A stretch of DNA of 64,000 nt from positions 144,463 through 208,462 of the forward strand of contig NZ_LMNI01000001.1 of NCBI RefSeq assembly GCF_001422925.1, given 5' to 3'. The translations under genes were made by a program, and so were the position numbers. This document shows positions 44,540 through 53,311 of this stretch, in pieces. The notes below the pieces were generated by a model. The model did no database searches. It was not told where the DNA came from and worked only from the letters and a program-made list of their open reading frames with translations. This DNA comes from Microbacterium sp. Leaf288 (lineage in GTDB: Bacteria; Actinomycetota; Actinomycetes; Actinomycetales; Microbacteriaceae). How positions within the stretch are numbered: the first letter of the stretch is position 1; each line of letters opens with the position of its first letter.

Positions 44540-45382
44540 TCAGCGAGCCCAGATCGAGACCAGTGAAGCGATGAAGGCGGGAAGCGCCGCGAGTAATGCC
44601 ACCGCGAGCAGGATCCGTCCGATCAGGACCCCCATCCTCGACGCGCGGGCTGCGAGCAACGCCGGCAGCAGGCGGGGGAATGCCAGCGCGACGAGTCCGG
44701 CAAGAGCGAGCAGGACTCCGAGCGGCCACAGCACGACAGCCGGGAGCAGTGGGACGGTCGTCGCCGGCCAGTTGCGTCGCGACATGAGTGGAAGGCTGCG
44801 GCTCAATCGCCCCGCGACTGCCGCGAGGAACGCGCCCTGCAGCACGGCGAGCCCGGCGAAGAGGAGCACCGCGAGCCATCCAGGCCCGACGATGTCGAAG
44901 TCGATGTTGTCGGAGCGCAGAGGATCGATGAAGGGCGACACGGTCACGAGCAGCAGGACACCGAAACCCGGGCCGCGCAGTCGTCCCGGGGGAAGCCACG
45001 GTTCCACGAGGAGATACAGCAGCGCCGATGCGAACGCGAACGGTATCGCGCCGAAGAGAAGATAGCCGAGCGTCCCCTCCAGCGTGATGAACCCGACGAG
45101 CTCCCCCGCTTCCGTGAGCCGCCCCCTCGCCTGCGGTGAGGTGACAGCCAGCAGACGCATCACCAGCCGCCCGCCCGCGCCGGTCACGAGGATGCTCGAG
45201 GCCGTGGCCGCGACCAGGAAGACCGACACCCACCACACGTAGTAGCGCAAGCCGGCGCGATGACGTCGTGTGGGTGCATCCGCCCCGGGAAGGTGCGGCA
45301 CGGTGAGCCGCTCGCCATTCCACAGGATCGCGAGCACCACCCCCGTGATCAGCAGCGCCCCGCATACGATCACCAGGAACAT
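44540..45382 (-). CDS. multi-pass membrane protein of unknown function
   Basis: A 280-residue protein with about seven predicted membrane helices. Helix 1 is MFLVIVCGALLITGVVLAILW, and the second helix ends in AGGRLVMRLLAVTSPQARGRLTEAGE. A periplasmic or cytoplasmic loop FIDPLRSDNIDFDIVGPGW lies mid-protein. It has no catalytic motif, and I do not recognise the family beyond its resemblance to actinobacterial hypothetical membrane proteins. GAGGCGGG lies before the ATG. It appears monocistronic; 271 bases downstream-facing sequence to the next gene hold no supported feature. Confidence 0.7.
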   Translation of the reverse strand: MFLVIVCGALLITGVVLAILWNGERLTVPHLPGADAPTRRHRAGLRYYVWWVSVFLVAATASSILVTGAGGRLVMRLLAVTSPQARGRLTEAGELVGFITLEGTLGYLLFGAIPFAFASALLYLLVEPWLPPGRLRGPGFGVLLLVTVSPFIDPLRSDNIDFDIVGPGWLAVLLFAGLAVLQGAFLAAVAGRLSRSLPLMSRRNWPATTVPLLPAVVLWPLGVLLALAGLVALAFPRLLPALLAARASRMGVLIGRILLAVALLAALPAFIASLVSIWAR

Positions 45383-45653
45383 CTGACACCCGCCTCACAC
45401 GCAGGAACCGGCTATCGCGAAGCTACTCCCGCGTGCCCTGCCGCAGTAGTGGGATCAGCCTCGGGATCGGCGTGAAGTTCGAGCTGGTCGAGCAGGGGTT
45501 CGAGCTCTCGCTCCTCGAGATGCCGGCCGGCACGACTGCGTACCGATCCTGAGGGACGTCCTGTCGCCGCGGACCTACGTCGCGGAGGGCGCTCAGCAGA
45601 TCCCCTGCTCAGGTCTGGCGAGGCGATCGAGACGCGACACGAACGCCGGCCCC

Positions 45654-46412
45654 TCAGGCGTCCCGCATCAGGCGATAGACCGATACGTGACTGTTGGATG
45701 CCGCGGTGAACGCGCTGCGGTCCCAGTCCGCCCATCGGGACTCGAGCTCGAACCCTGCGAGGCGCGCCATGAGGTCCAGCTCGCTCGGCCAGATGTAACG
45801 GTGCGGGGACCTCCCGATCCGCGCTTCGCGACTGCCGGTGATCTGCGCGTCGAAGGACACGTGATGCGAGACGACCAGCTGTTGCAGAGTGTCGTACGTG
45901 TCGACGAGGAGATAGCCGGGCTCGCTCACCTCGAGAGTGCCACCGTGCCCCGGCACGAGTGCGCGCAGCTGGGGCACCCACAGTTCGATCACGAACCGCC
46001 CCTCGGGACGCAGGTGCCGGGCGGCGTTGCGGAAGCACTCGACCTGCTCGTCCTGGGTGAGCAGGTTCGAGATGGTGTTGAACACAAGATACGCGAGCGC
46101 GTAGCCGTCACCCGCGCTCGCTGTCGTCATGTCGCCCTGCACCACCGGGAGATCATCAGGTGCGACCTTCTCCCGCAACCGGGCGAGCATCGCGGTCGAC
46201 AGCTCGATGCCGGTCACCGCCACCCCTGCCTCGGCCAGCGGAATCGCGACCCGGCCTGTGCCGATCGCGAACTCGACTGCCCGGCCATCTCCGGCCAGCT
46301 CTGACAGCACCTCTACCGTCGGCCCCAGCACGTCGTCGCTGAACATGCCTTCGCCAGGAGTGTCATAGTTCTGGGCGACATCGTCGTCCCAAATCCTCTG
46401 CTGATCGACCAT
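45654..46412 (-). CDS. class I SAM-dependent methyltransferase
   Basis: A 252-residue methyltransferase. The SAM-binding motif I is AVEFAIGTGRVAIPLAEAGVAVTGIELS near residue 45, motif II/III is VVQGDMTTASAGDGYALAYLVFNTISNLL near 88, and post-motif LRPEGRFVIELWVP follows. The AIGTGR spelling is common in small-molecule methyltransferases. The acceptor is unknown. I chose ATG 46412 with GAAGGA seven bases upstream; an ATG nine codons earlier lacks a site. It stands alone on its strand. Confidence 0.88.
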   Translation of the reverse strand: MVDQQRIWDDDVAQNYDTPGEGMFSDDVLGPTVEVLSELAGDGRAVEFAIGTGRVAIPLAEAGVAVTGIELSTAMLARLREKVAPDDLPVVQGDMTTASAGDGYALAYLVFNTISNLLTQDEQVECFRNAARHLRPEGRFVIELWVPQLRALVPGHGGTLEVSEPGYLLVDTYDTLQQLVVSHHVSFDAQITGSREARIGRSPHRYIWPSELDLMARLAGFELESRWADWDRSAFTAASNSHVSVYRLMRDA

Positions 46413-46547
46413 CACGTCATCCTTCCAGTCGCCGCGCACCCGTCAAGCTCCGTGGTGTGACAGTGCCCACGCCGTCAGATGCGCGTGGGCCGGTGCTGGC
46501 CGCGTCCTCAGGGAGGTGCACGTGGGCGTTGTCGGTTCGCGCCGGTG

Positions 46548-47000
46548 TCAGGTCCTCGAACCGAGTGTCAGTTCAAGGGTGCAGTCGCGCCCGCAGTCGA
46601 CGAGCTCGTCCAGCCCAGTGGTGAGGTGGCCGAGGAGGGTGAGGCCGTGGTCGGGGACCGCGGACCCATCGGTGAGGAAGACGACGATGCTCTGCTCGGC
46701 GGTGACGTAGGCGACGTCGCCGGCGCGGTACTCGTTCATCGGCGCGGCGTGGTCGGCCGGGAGGGGCGTGGGCAGCTGCGCGAGCGCGGCGGTGCCCATC
46801 CGGTCGTGGAATGTCACGGTGAGGGGAAGAAGCGCGGCGATCTGCGCGGCCGTGGCGGAGTCGTCGAGTGCGACGGATGCCTGCGGCGGAGGGACAGCGC
46901 CGGCAGGGGCAAGGGTAGGCATCGTGAGGAGCAGGAGTGCGGCGACGACGCTATTGAGAACGCGTTGGGGTGCAATTCGGAGCAGTGAGAGCTGGGGCAT
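46548..47000 (-). CDS. secreted cyclophilin-like fold protein
   Basis: A 150-residue protein with an N-terminal signal sequence (VLNSVVAALLLLTMPTLAPAGA). The mature part has the cyclophilin-like beta-barrel pattern found in DUF4198/cyclophil-like proteins: ATAAQIAALLPLTVTFHDRMGTAALAQLPTPL, EYRAGDVAYVTAEQSIVVFLTDG and LTLLGHLTTGLDEL. These proteins are usually described as flavin- or ligand-binding barrels without isomerase activity. A Cys pair (VDCGRDC) closes the C-terminus. The gene is divergent from the XRE regulator, with an operator-like palindrome between. Confidence 0.75.
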   Translation of the reverse strand: MPQLSLLRIAPQRVLNSVVAALLLLTMPTLAPAGAVPPPQASVALDDSATAAQIAALLPLTVTFHDRMGTAALAQLPTPLPADHAAPMNEYRAGDVAYVTAEQSIVVFLTDGSAVPDHGLTLLGHLTTGLDELVDCGRDCTLELTLGSRT

Positions 47001-47051
47001 GCTGCCCAGCCAACGGCTCGCCGGACACGGGCGGGAGTCCCTGGTCTGACG

Positions 47052-47066
47052 TGCCCTAGCAGGGCA
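47052..47066. promoter_or_regulatory. palindrome between divergent cyclophilin-like and XRE genes
   Basis: TGCCCT, AGC, AGGGCA is a perfect 15-base inverted repeat placed about 25 bases upstream of the regulator's -10 box (TAGCCT, 47091-47096). It is a candidate operator for the adjacent regulator. Confidence 0.5.
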
Positions 47067-47102
47067 TCCCAGTGCGGTGGCTGGTCGACCTAGCCTGTGT
47101 GC

Positions 47103-48026
47103 ATGGACAACCGTTCCGAGGTGCGCGACTTCCTGATGTCGCGGCGAGCCCGGGTGGAGCCCGAAGATGTGGGCTTCGCGCGGGGTGCCGATCGTCGCGT
47201 GCCGGGGCTGCGCCGGGGTGAGGCGGCCGCACTGGCAGGGGTGAGTGTCGAGTATTACGCCCGTCTGGAGCGGGGGCAGATCGCCGGCGCGTCCGGGGCG
47301 GTGCTGGACGGCGTCGCCAGGGCGCTGCGGATGGACGATGCCGAGCGCGAGTACCTGCACCGGCTTGCGCACCAAGCCGCAGGGACGACGACCGGCGCCC
47401 GCCGGGCCGGGAAGCCGGCGCCGGTATGGCGGCCGTCGCCGAGCATCCAGTGGTTCCTCGACTCGATGCAGTCCGCCGTGGCGATGGTCGGCAACGGCCG
47501 CACGGATCTGCTGGCCTGGAACCCGCTCGGCGGCGCGCTCATGGACGAGATGCTCGCAACGGCGACCAGCACGCCGCCGAACTTCGCTCGGTTCATCTTC
47601 CTGGAACCTGTCGCCCGTCGGTTCTACCCGGACTGGGAGGCGATCGCGGGCATCAACGTCGCGCAGCTGCGCACCGAGGCCGGACGCGACCCGCACAGCA
47701 AACCGCTGCACGACCTCGTCGGAGAGCTGTCGACACGCAGCGATCACTTCCGGACTCTGTGGGGCCGCCATGACGTGTGGGAGCACCAGTCCGGAGTAAA
47801 GCGTTTCCACCACCATGCGGTCGGCGACCTGACTCTCCATTTCAACGGGCTGGACCTGGTGGGCGAATCAGGGGTGCAGCTGACGGTGCTCACCGCGGAA
47901 CCGGGCTCACCTGACCATGACGCGCTCCAACTGCTGGGCGGGTGGGCCTCGTCCACCTCACGCCGTAAGCCTCCGCACCCGACCGACGTGGAGAAGACGC
48001 GGAGAGAATCCGGGGAGACGGTATGA
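47103..48026 (+). CDS. XRE-family transcriptional regulator with MmyB-like domain (paralog)
   Basis: A 307-residue regulator closely similar in architecture to the one at 14.7 kb. The helix-turn-helix is RVPGLRRGEAAALAGVSVEYYARLERGQ (about 31-58), and the ligand domain shows LLAWNPLGGALMDEM, FARFIFLEPVARRFYPDWEAI and LVGELSTRSDHFRTLWGRHDV. The ATG is six bases after TAGCCT (47091-47096), suggesting a leaderless message. It overlaps the oxidoreductase gene by four bases, so regulator and enzyme are co-expressed and the enzyme is a likely target. Confidence 0.88.
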   Translation: MDNRSEVRDFLMSRRARVEPEDVGFARGADRRVPGLRRGEAAALAGVSVEYYARLERGQIAGASGAVLDGVARALRMDDAEREYLHRLAHQAAGTTTGARRAGKPAPVWRPSPSIQWFLDSMQSAVAMVGNGRTDLLAWNPLGGALMDEMLATATSTPPNFARFIFLEPVARRFYPDWEAIAGINVAQLRTEAGRDPHSKPLHDLVGELSTRSDHFRTLWGRHDVWEHQSGVKRFHHHAVGDLTLHFNGLDLVGESGVQLTVLTAEPGSPDHDALQLLGGWASSTSRRKPPHPTDVEKTRRESGETV

Positions 48027-48829
48027 CCAACCGACCGGTGCGCATTGCGGTGCAGCTGCAGCCGCAGCACGCGACATATGAGACGATCCGCGACAGGGCG
48101 GCCGAGCTGGAGGAACTCGGCGTAGACATCCTCTTCAACTGGGACCACTTCTTCGCGCTCAACGGTGACCCCGACGGTGAGCATTTCGAGTCGTGGACGA
48201 TGCTCGCTGCGTTGGCCGAGCAGACCCGCCGAGTCGAATTGGGCGCCCTGGTGAACTGCAACAGCTATCGCAACGCGAACCTGCAGGCCGACATGGCGAG
48301 GACCATCGACCGGATCAGCGCCCACGGGACAGGGCGAGGCCGGTTCATCTTCGGGACCGGGTCGGGCTGGTTCGAGCGCGACTACGACGAGTACGGATAC
48401 GCGTTCGGCACCGTCGGACAGCGTCTGGACGCCCTCGCCGAGAACCTCCCCGTCATCGAGGAACGCTGGGGGAAGCTCAACCCGCCGCCCACCCGCAGGA
48501 TCCCCATCCTCATCGGCGGAGCCAGGGAGAAGAAGACGCTGCGCATCGTCGCAGCCCACGCCGACATCTGGCACAGCTACAGCGACATCCCCACCCTGGA
48601 ACGCAAACTCGCTGTCCTCGCCGACCACGGCAGCGCCATCGGCCGCGACACCTCGGAGATCGAGATCTCCGCCGGCGTTCTCGACTCCATCGCCCACCGA
48701 TCCTTTCAAGACGCCGACGAGCTCCACCAGATGGGGACGACATTGTTCACGATCGGGCTCTCCGGTCCCGACTACGACCTCACCGTCGTGACCGACTGGC
48801 TCGCCTGGCGCGACCAGAAGAACGCCTGA
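48023..48829 (+). CDS. LLM-class flavin- or F420-dependent oxidoreductase
   Basis: A 268-residue luciferase-like monooxygenase-fold enzyme. Typical blocks are AAELEELGVDILFNWDHFF, RRVELGALVNCNSYRNANLQADMARTIDRIS, RFIFGTGSGWFERDYDEYGYAFG and IPILIGGAREKKTLRIVAAHADIW. The TIGR-type F420 subgroup is likely, though FMN cannot be excluded. The substrate is unknown. It overlaps the upstream XRE gene by ATGA and is followed closely by a PQ-loop protein gene. Confidence 0.88.
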   Translation: MTNRPVRIAVQLQPQHATYETIRDRAAELEELGVDILFNWDHFFALNGDPDGEHFESWTMLAALAEQTRRVELGALVNCNSYRNANLQADMARTIDRISAHGTGRGRFIFGTGSGWFERDYDEYGYAFGTVGQRLDALAENLPVIEERWGKLNPPPTRRIPILIGGAREKKTLRIVAAHADIWHSYSDIPTLERKLAVLADHGSAIGRDTSEIEISAGVLDSIAHRSFQDADELHQMGTTLFTIGLSGPDYDLTVVTDWLAWRDQKNA

Positions 48830-48851
48830 CCGCGATCCGAACGAGACAGTC

Positions 48852-49490
48852 ATGACGATGGCGGACTACCCCGGATGGGCGGGCACCCTCACCGCCATCC
48901 TGCTCGGACTGCCACAACTCATCCGGCTCGCGCGGACGCGAAACGTCGAGGGACTTTCACTGCCGGCGTGGCAAGCGTTCCTCGCCGTCGGCATCGGGTG
49001 GACCGCCCACGGCATCACGATCGGCCAAGCGCCCCAGATCGTCGCCAGCGCCCTCTCCCTCGCCTCGACCATCCCGATCCTCTACCTGCTGTCACGGCAC
49101 CTCCACCGGAACTTCCTCCTCACCCTGCTCCCCGGCCTCGTGCTGGCCGCGATCATGATCGGCATCGACCAGATCTTCGGCTCGGGCGCCTACGGTGCCG
49201 TCGCCCTCATCCCGGCGGTGATCGCGAACGCCGGCCAGAGCGTCGCCCTCATCCGCGCACCGCACGTCGGCGGAGTGTCCGTGCTGTTCCTGATCCTGGC
49301 CGTGCTCAACCAAGTGCTCTGGCTCGCCTGGTCCATCCTCGTCGCCGACCTCGGCACCATCATCGCCGCCGGCACAACGGGCACCATCGCACTCTTCAAC
49401 CTCATCTGGTACACCGCCCGCCAACTCGGCGTTCCGCCGATCTGGCCGACTACCGCATCACCTGAGCGCGAGCTCTCCCGCCCCGGATGA
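48852..49490 (+). CDS. PQ-loop / SemiSWEET-related membrane protein
   Basis: A 212-residue protein with seven predicted helices in two three-helix halves. The first half has GLPQLIRLARTRNVEGLSLPAWQAFL and the second has NAGQSVALIRAPHVGGVSVLFLIL; the P-Q in the first is the PQ-loop signature and the second is a degenerate copy. Such proteins carry sugars or small metabolites, or act as receptors; the substrate is unknown. It lies 22 bases behind the LLM oxidoreductase and is probably in the same transcript. Confidence 0.78.
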   Translation: MTMADYPGWAGTLTAILLGLPQLIRLARTRNVEGLSLPAWQAFLAVGIGWTAHGITIGQAPQIVASALSLASTIPILYLLSRHLHRNFLLTLLPGLVLAAIMIGIDQIFGSGAYGAVALIPAVIANAGQSVALIRAPHVGGVSVLFLILAVLNQVLWLAWSILVADLGTIIAAGTTGTIALFNLIWYTARQLGVPPIWPTTASPERELSRPG

Positions 49491-49601
49491 ACCCAGGGTC
49501 GTAGCATTCGTCCGCGTCCCTGGCAACCCCACCCCGATTTCATGCTCGGTCACGGGTGGCGCGCATACGATTGCGCGATCGCACGACGAAGGGAGACGAG
49601 A

Positions 49602-50096
49602 ATGACCGACACCCAGGGAAACTCCGAAGCCACACAGGCGGCGCGAGACGCCGCCGAGCGAGTGCGCATGTCGGCCGCCGACGGCGCCGAATCGTTCGGC
49701 GCCACGGCGGAGCAGATCGCTGACGAGGTCTCGGCCGGCGCGCAAGCCGCGAAGAGCGATGTCGCAGGAACCGTGAGCGACCTCGCAGACACGGTGAGCG
49801 AGAAGGTCGGGGACGTCGTCGATGGAGCCAAGAGCGCTGCGTCCGAGGCGAGAGCCGCGGCCGGAAAAGCCGCTGATGCCGCCGTCGATGCCGCGAAGGC
49901 CGCAACCGCGAGTATCAAGGATGCGGCCGACAACGTCGATTTCGACAGCCTTGCCGCCCAGACCAAGACGGTCGCGGCGGAGTGGACGGACAAGCTGAAG
50001 CAGACCTATCGCGAGCGTCCCGGCCTGGTGATCGCCGCAGCTGCGGGCGTTGTGGTGGTGCTGGGCGCGATCGTGCGTTCGATCGGTCGTCGCTGA
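49602..50096 (+). CDS. alanine-rich helical protein with C-terminal membrane anchor (DUF883/ElaB-like)
   Basis: A 164-residue protein. The first ~135 residues form a long amphipathic, Ala/Asp/Lys-rich helix with repeated phrases (TVSDLADTVSEKVGDVV, KAADAAVDAAKAATAS), resembling apolipoprotein- or LEA-like repeats. The end, RERPGLVIAAAAGVVVVLGAIVRSIGRR, is a single membrane helix with a basic cap, as in ElaB/YqjD-type proteins that tether ribosomes or membranes. The function is unproven. GAAGGGAG precedes the ATG, and TACGAT (49566-49571) is a likely -10. Confidence 0.75.
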   Translation: MTDTQGNSEATQAARDAAERVRMSAADGAESFGATAEQIADEVSAGAQAAKSDVAGTVSDLADTVSEKVGDVVDGAKSAASEARAAAGKAADAAVDAAKAATASIKDAADNVDFDSLAAQTKTVAAEWTDKLKQTYRERPGLVIAAAAGVVVVLGAIVRSIGRR

Positions 50097-50115
50097 CACT
50101 CACGCTTGCCTGCAT

Positions 50116-50134
50116 CCAAGCCGAAGCGGCTTGG
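50116..50134 (+). terminator. hairpin terminator
   Basis: CCAAGCCG, loop AAG, CGGCTTGG: a perfect eight-base-pair stem 20 bases after the stop codon of the anchored helical protein. Confidence 0.6.
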
Positions 50135-50258
50135 CGGCCAATGCACGGCGTGCGTCGCCACGGCCCAGCAAGACTGTCGATGCTCAGGCCCCCTCCCTCG
50201 GCTGCGCGGGCGAGACGCGGGCGGCGATCTGGTCGGGTGCGGTGGGTACGGTGGGGCT

Positions 50259-51173
50259 GTGGCAGTGGATACGCAGCGGATGGTGTTGATCGAGGGTGGC
50301 ACGTTCCGGATGGGTTCGGAGGAGTTCTATCTGGATGAGCGGCCGATGCATGAGCGCACCGTGGAGCCGTTCCGGATCGATCGGTACGAGGTGACGAACG
50401 AGATGTTCTCCGTGTTCGTCGATGCCACCGGGTATGTGACCGTCGCGGAGCGGGAGTTGGATGCTGCGGGCTTTCCGGGTGCGGATCCCGCCGACCTCGT
50501 CCCGGGGTCGATGGTGTTCACCCCGACGGCGGGTCCGGTGGATCTGGGTGACTGGCGGAAGTGGTGGCGGTGGCAGCCGGGCGCGTTCTGGCGGCGCCCG
50601 TTCGGACCCGGATCATCGATCGACGATCGGATGCAGCATCCTGTCGTTCACGTCGCGTTCGAGGACGCGACCGCGTACGCCGCGTGGGCGGGGTCGCGGC
50701 TGCCGACGGAAGCGGAGCATGAGTTCGCGGCCCGCGGCGGGGCGGATGGCGAACGGTTCGCGTGGGGTGCGGATCCGTACCCTGGCGGGGTGCCGCAGGC
50801 GAATTCGTGGCTGGGCCGGTTCCCGTATGACAACCAGGGGGTCGGGGGGACGGCAGAGGTTGGTTCGTATCCGGCGAACGGATACGGGTTGTTCGACATG
50901 ATCGGGAACGTCTGGGAGTGGACGAGCGACTATTACACGCCCAGGCACGTGAGGCTGTCGGATCGTCCGGTCGATCCGCAGAAGCGGCGGAATCTTCTGG
51001 CGCGGGCGAGCGCCGACGAGGCGTTCCCGGCGACCGCACGCCGCGTGTTGAAGGGCGGGTCGTTCCTGTGCTCGCCGGAGTACTGTCTGCGGTTCCGGCC
51101 GGCAGCGCGTTCGCCGCAGTCCGAGGACACGGGGATGTCGCACATCGGGTTCCGGTGCGCGCGCGACGCGTAA
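50259..51173 (+). CDS. formylglycine-generating enzyme (SUMF1 family)
   Basis: A 304-residue copper-dependent oxidase that converts a Cys to formylglycine in sulfatases. The fold is shown by VLIEGGTFRMGSEEFYLDERPMHERTVEPFRIDRYEVTNEMF, LPTEAEHEFAARGG, FDMIGNVWEWTSDYY and the active-site block GGSFLCSPEYCLRFRPAAR, in which both catalytic Cys (about 271 and 276) are present. I chose GTG 50259, six bases after TACGGT (50247-50252), a leaderless arrangement; the longer frame upstream reads through the terminator. No sulfatase lies in this window. Confidence 0.9.
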   Translation: MAVDTQRMVLIEGGTFRMGSEEFYLDERPMHERTVEPFRIDRYEVTNEMFSVFVDATGYVTVAERELDAAGFPGADPADLVPGSMVFTPTAGPVDLGDWRKWWRWQPGAFWRRPFGPGSSIDDRMQHPVVHVAFEDATAYAAWAGSRLPTEAEHEFAARGGADGERFAWGADPYPGGVPQANSWLGRFPYDNQGVGGTAEVGSYPANGYGLFDMIGNVWEWTSDYYTPRHVRLSDRPVDPQKRRNLLARASADEAFPATARRVLKGGSFLCSPEYCLRFRPAARSPQSEDTGMSHIGFRCARDA

Positions 51174-51236
51174 GGATTCGCATGCGGGTCGTGCCCCAAT
51201 GGGGAACCTGTCGGCGCCAGGGTCTACCGTTCGAGA

Positions 51237-51809
51237 ATGGTCGCCGCCTCTGCCAAGCCCGAGTTGCACGTGAACACCGTCGAGGAATGGGAGCGTTGGC
51301 TGGAGTCCGGTCCTGATCCCGACGGAGTGAGGCTGCGCGTCCGCAAGGTGGCGTCGAACAAGCCGGGCATCACCTATGCCGAGGCGTTGGACGTCGCATT
51401 GTGCTTCGGCTGGATCGACGGGCAGAAGCAGTCGTTGGATGCCGACTACTTCCTGCAGGTCTTCACGCCGCGCCGGCCGCGCGGGGTGTGGTCGAAGGTC
51501 AACATCGAGCACGTCGCCCGCCTGATCGAGGAGGGCCGGATGCGGCCCGCCGGCCACCGCGAGATCGAACGTGCGAAGGCGGACGGGCGATGGGACGCCG
51601 CCTATCGTCAGCGCGACGGCGAGGTCCCGCCCGACCTCCAGGCGGCACTGGACGCCGACCCCGCGATCGCCGCCGCGTTCGCCGCGCAGTCCGCGCAGAA
51701 CCGCTTCGCGATGGCCTTCCGCGTGAGTAGCCTGAAGCGCCCGGAGACCCGTGCGGCCCGCGTCGCTCAGTACGTCGCCATGCTCGCGCAGGGCGAGACG
51801 ATCCACTGA
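51237..51809 (+). CDS. YdeI/OmpD-associated family protein
   Basis: A 190-residue soluble protein. The blocks TVEEWERWLESG, ITYAEALDVALCFGWIDGQKQSLD, FTPRRPRGVWSKVNIEHVARLIEEGRM and NRFAMAFRVSSLKRPETRAARVAQYV define the YdeI-like family, linked in some reports to peptide resistance but biochemically uncharacterised. The ATG is six bases after TACCGT (51225-51230), with no Shine-Dalgarno, indicating a leaderless transcript. Confidence 0.85.
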   Translation: MVAASAKPELHVNTVEEWERWLESGPDPDGVRLRVRKVASNKPGITYAEALDVALCFGWIDGQKQSLDADYFLQVFTPRRPRGVWSKVNIEHVARLIEEGRMRPAGHREIERAKADGRWDAAYRQRDGEVPPDLQAALDADPAIAAAFAAQSAQNRFAMAFRVSSLKRPETRAARVAQYVAMLAQGETIH

Positions 51810-51929
51810 GTCGCCCGGCGAGAAGTCGACCGCCTCCAATCCTGCTGCGTGCGACGACGGCGGGGGTCGAGCGGTGGTCGGCGCGGCTGCGCCATGGATC
51901 GGCCGCTGCTGCGGGTGTACGTTGCACCC

Positions 51930-52547
51930 GTGGACGGGTCCTCGCACCGCTCGGATGCCGACCGCGAGTTGAGTGAACCGCGCGCGAGTGCAACGAACGG
52001 TCCGGAACCCGAATCGCGGACGCCGGTCAGTCCTGCGTCTGCGACGCCGCCGCCTGCACGCAGCCGGCGGTCGCTGTGGCAGCGAATGATCGCGACGCGA
52101 TGGAGTCGGCTGGCGTGGGCGGCAGGCGCGCTGGTAGTCGTCGGGAGCGCAATCGCCCTGACGGTCGTACTCGTGACGACACCGCGTCCCGACGAGACTC
52201 TGCATGTGACGGCAGCTGAGCCTGACGATCTGGTTCGCGGTCTGGTGGCCCGCGGGGCCTCGCGGGCTCACATCGCCGACTCGACACTCCGCAGCTACGG
52301 GTCCTTCCTCGGTCTGGAGATCTGGTCCGGGACAGATGGGTTCGGCTCTCCGTGCATCCTCTCGGTGAACCGGGCCAACGACACCCTCTCCGACCTGCGA
52401 TGTGCGCCTCACCCTGCGGAGCTCTTCATCGACATCGCGTCGTTCGGCGACGACTACGACGGGCTGCCCGGCGAAGGGCTCATCCGGTTCATCCACCGTG
52501 GCGGCACCGTAGACGCCTATGTCCACCTGATGCCGGGGACCGACTGA
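51930..52547 (+). CDS. membrane-anchored protein of unknown function, paralog 1 of 3
   Basis: A 205-residue protein. The cytoplasmic N-terminus (SDADRELSEPRAS) is a degenerate form of the motif seen clearly in the next gene. One membrane helix (LAWAAGALVVVGSAIALTVVLV) lies near 61-82. The external domain has two Cys (FGSPCILSVN and LRCAPHPAELFIDIASF) and ends GLIRFIHRGGTVDAYVHLMPG, a pattern shared with the next protein. The GTG at 51930 is six bases after TACGTT (51918-51923), so the message is probably leaderless. The stop overlaps the next start by one base. Confidence 0.7.
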   Translation: MDGSSHRSDADRELSEPRASATNGPEPESRTPVSPASATPPPARSRRSLWQRMIATRWSRLAWAAGALVVVGSAIALTVVLVTTPRPDETLHVTAAEPDDLVRGLVARGASRAHIADSTLRSYGSFLGLEIWSGTDGFGSPCILSVNRANDTLSDLRCAPHPAELFIDIASFGDDYDGLPGEGLIRFIHRGGTVDAYVHLMPGTD

Positions 52548-53311
52548 TGGACACCTCCTCGGTCCCATCGGATGCTGAGCGCGAACTCGCCGAACTCCGC
52601 GCGAGAGCGTACGGCCCTGATGCCGACATCCAGACGGACCCCGCCGCGCTTGCGCGGCTGTGGGAACTGGAAGCGACGCACCTCCCGAGGCCACCGAAGC
52701 CCGCAGACGACGAGCTCGATGTGGCCGGAGGCTCGCCCGGCGGCGAGCCGTCCGCGACGGGAGGGCACGCCGAGGGCGCAGGGCCCAGAGGCGACATCTC
52801 ACCCGACATCGCGGCATCCGAGATTCCGCCGCTTTCAGGATGGAGGGGTGCCGCCGCGACACGCGGCGGCCGCGCCACGATCGTCGCGGCTGCCCTCGCC
52901 ACCGTCCTCGCCGTCGGGTATGCGGTGGGCTGGCTCGTCGGTGCGCATCCGGATGCCACCCTCCGTCCTACCGCGGACGAGGCGAGCAACGCCGCGCTCT
53001 CGATGATCCACTTCCTCGACGCGCAACCCGACGCCACGACGATCCGCGGCTACGAGAGCTACCGGGGAATCGAACCTTGGTTCTTCGAGAATGAGCAGGG
53101 CTACAACTGCTTCATGCTGGTCACGCCTCCGGCCTATGTCGACGGCGCCAACTGCGTGCCGCCCGGAGTGGATCTGTTCGCTGACATGGCGCTCTTTTCC
53201 GAATCGGTCGCCGAGAACTCCGAACCGCTCCCCGCCGGAAGCATCATCCGGTTCCATTACCTCGCAGACCGAGTGGACGTACACGTCTACCCGGCATCGC
53301 ATACCGACTGA
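52547..53311 (+). CDS. membrane-anchored protein of unknown function, paralog 2 of 3
   Basis: A 254-residue protein. The N-terminus carries ERELAELRARAYGPDADI, then an Asp/Pro/Gly-rich linker, a membrane helix (TIVAAALATVLAVGYAVGWLVG, about 107-128) and a ~125-residue external domain. That domain has a conserved Cys pair (GYNCFMLV, GANCVPPG) followed by DLFADMALF and SIIRFHYLADRVDVHVYP, closely paralleling paralog 1. I know no function. It is translationally coupled to paralog 1, suggesting the two act together. Confidence 0.72.
   Translation: MDTSSVPSDAERELAELRARAYGPDADIQTDPAALARLWELEATHLPRPPKPADDELDVAGGSPGGEPSATGGHAEGAGPRGDISPDIAASEIPPLSGWRGAAATRGGRATIVAAALATVLAVGYAVGWLVGAHPDATLRPTADEASNAALSMIHFLDAQPDATTIRGYESYRGIEPWFFENEQGYNCFMLVTPPAYVDGANCVPPGVDLFADMALFSESVAENSEPLPAGSIIRFHYLADRVDVHVYPASHTD

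Noticed and set aside
45383..45653. Possible short gene encoding FELVEQGFELSLLEMPAGTT
   Set aside because: The frame has no ribosome site or convincing start and is too short to assign; left as unannotated intergenic sequence.
50106..50258. Upstream extension of the formylglycine-generating enzyme
   Set aside because: It would read through a terminator hairpin and a -10 box and has unrelated composition; GTG 50259 fits the family length.
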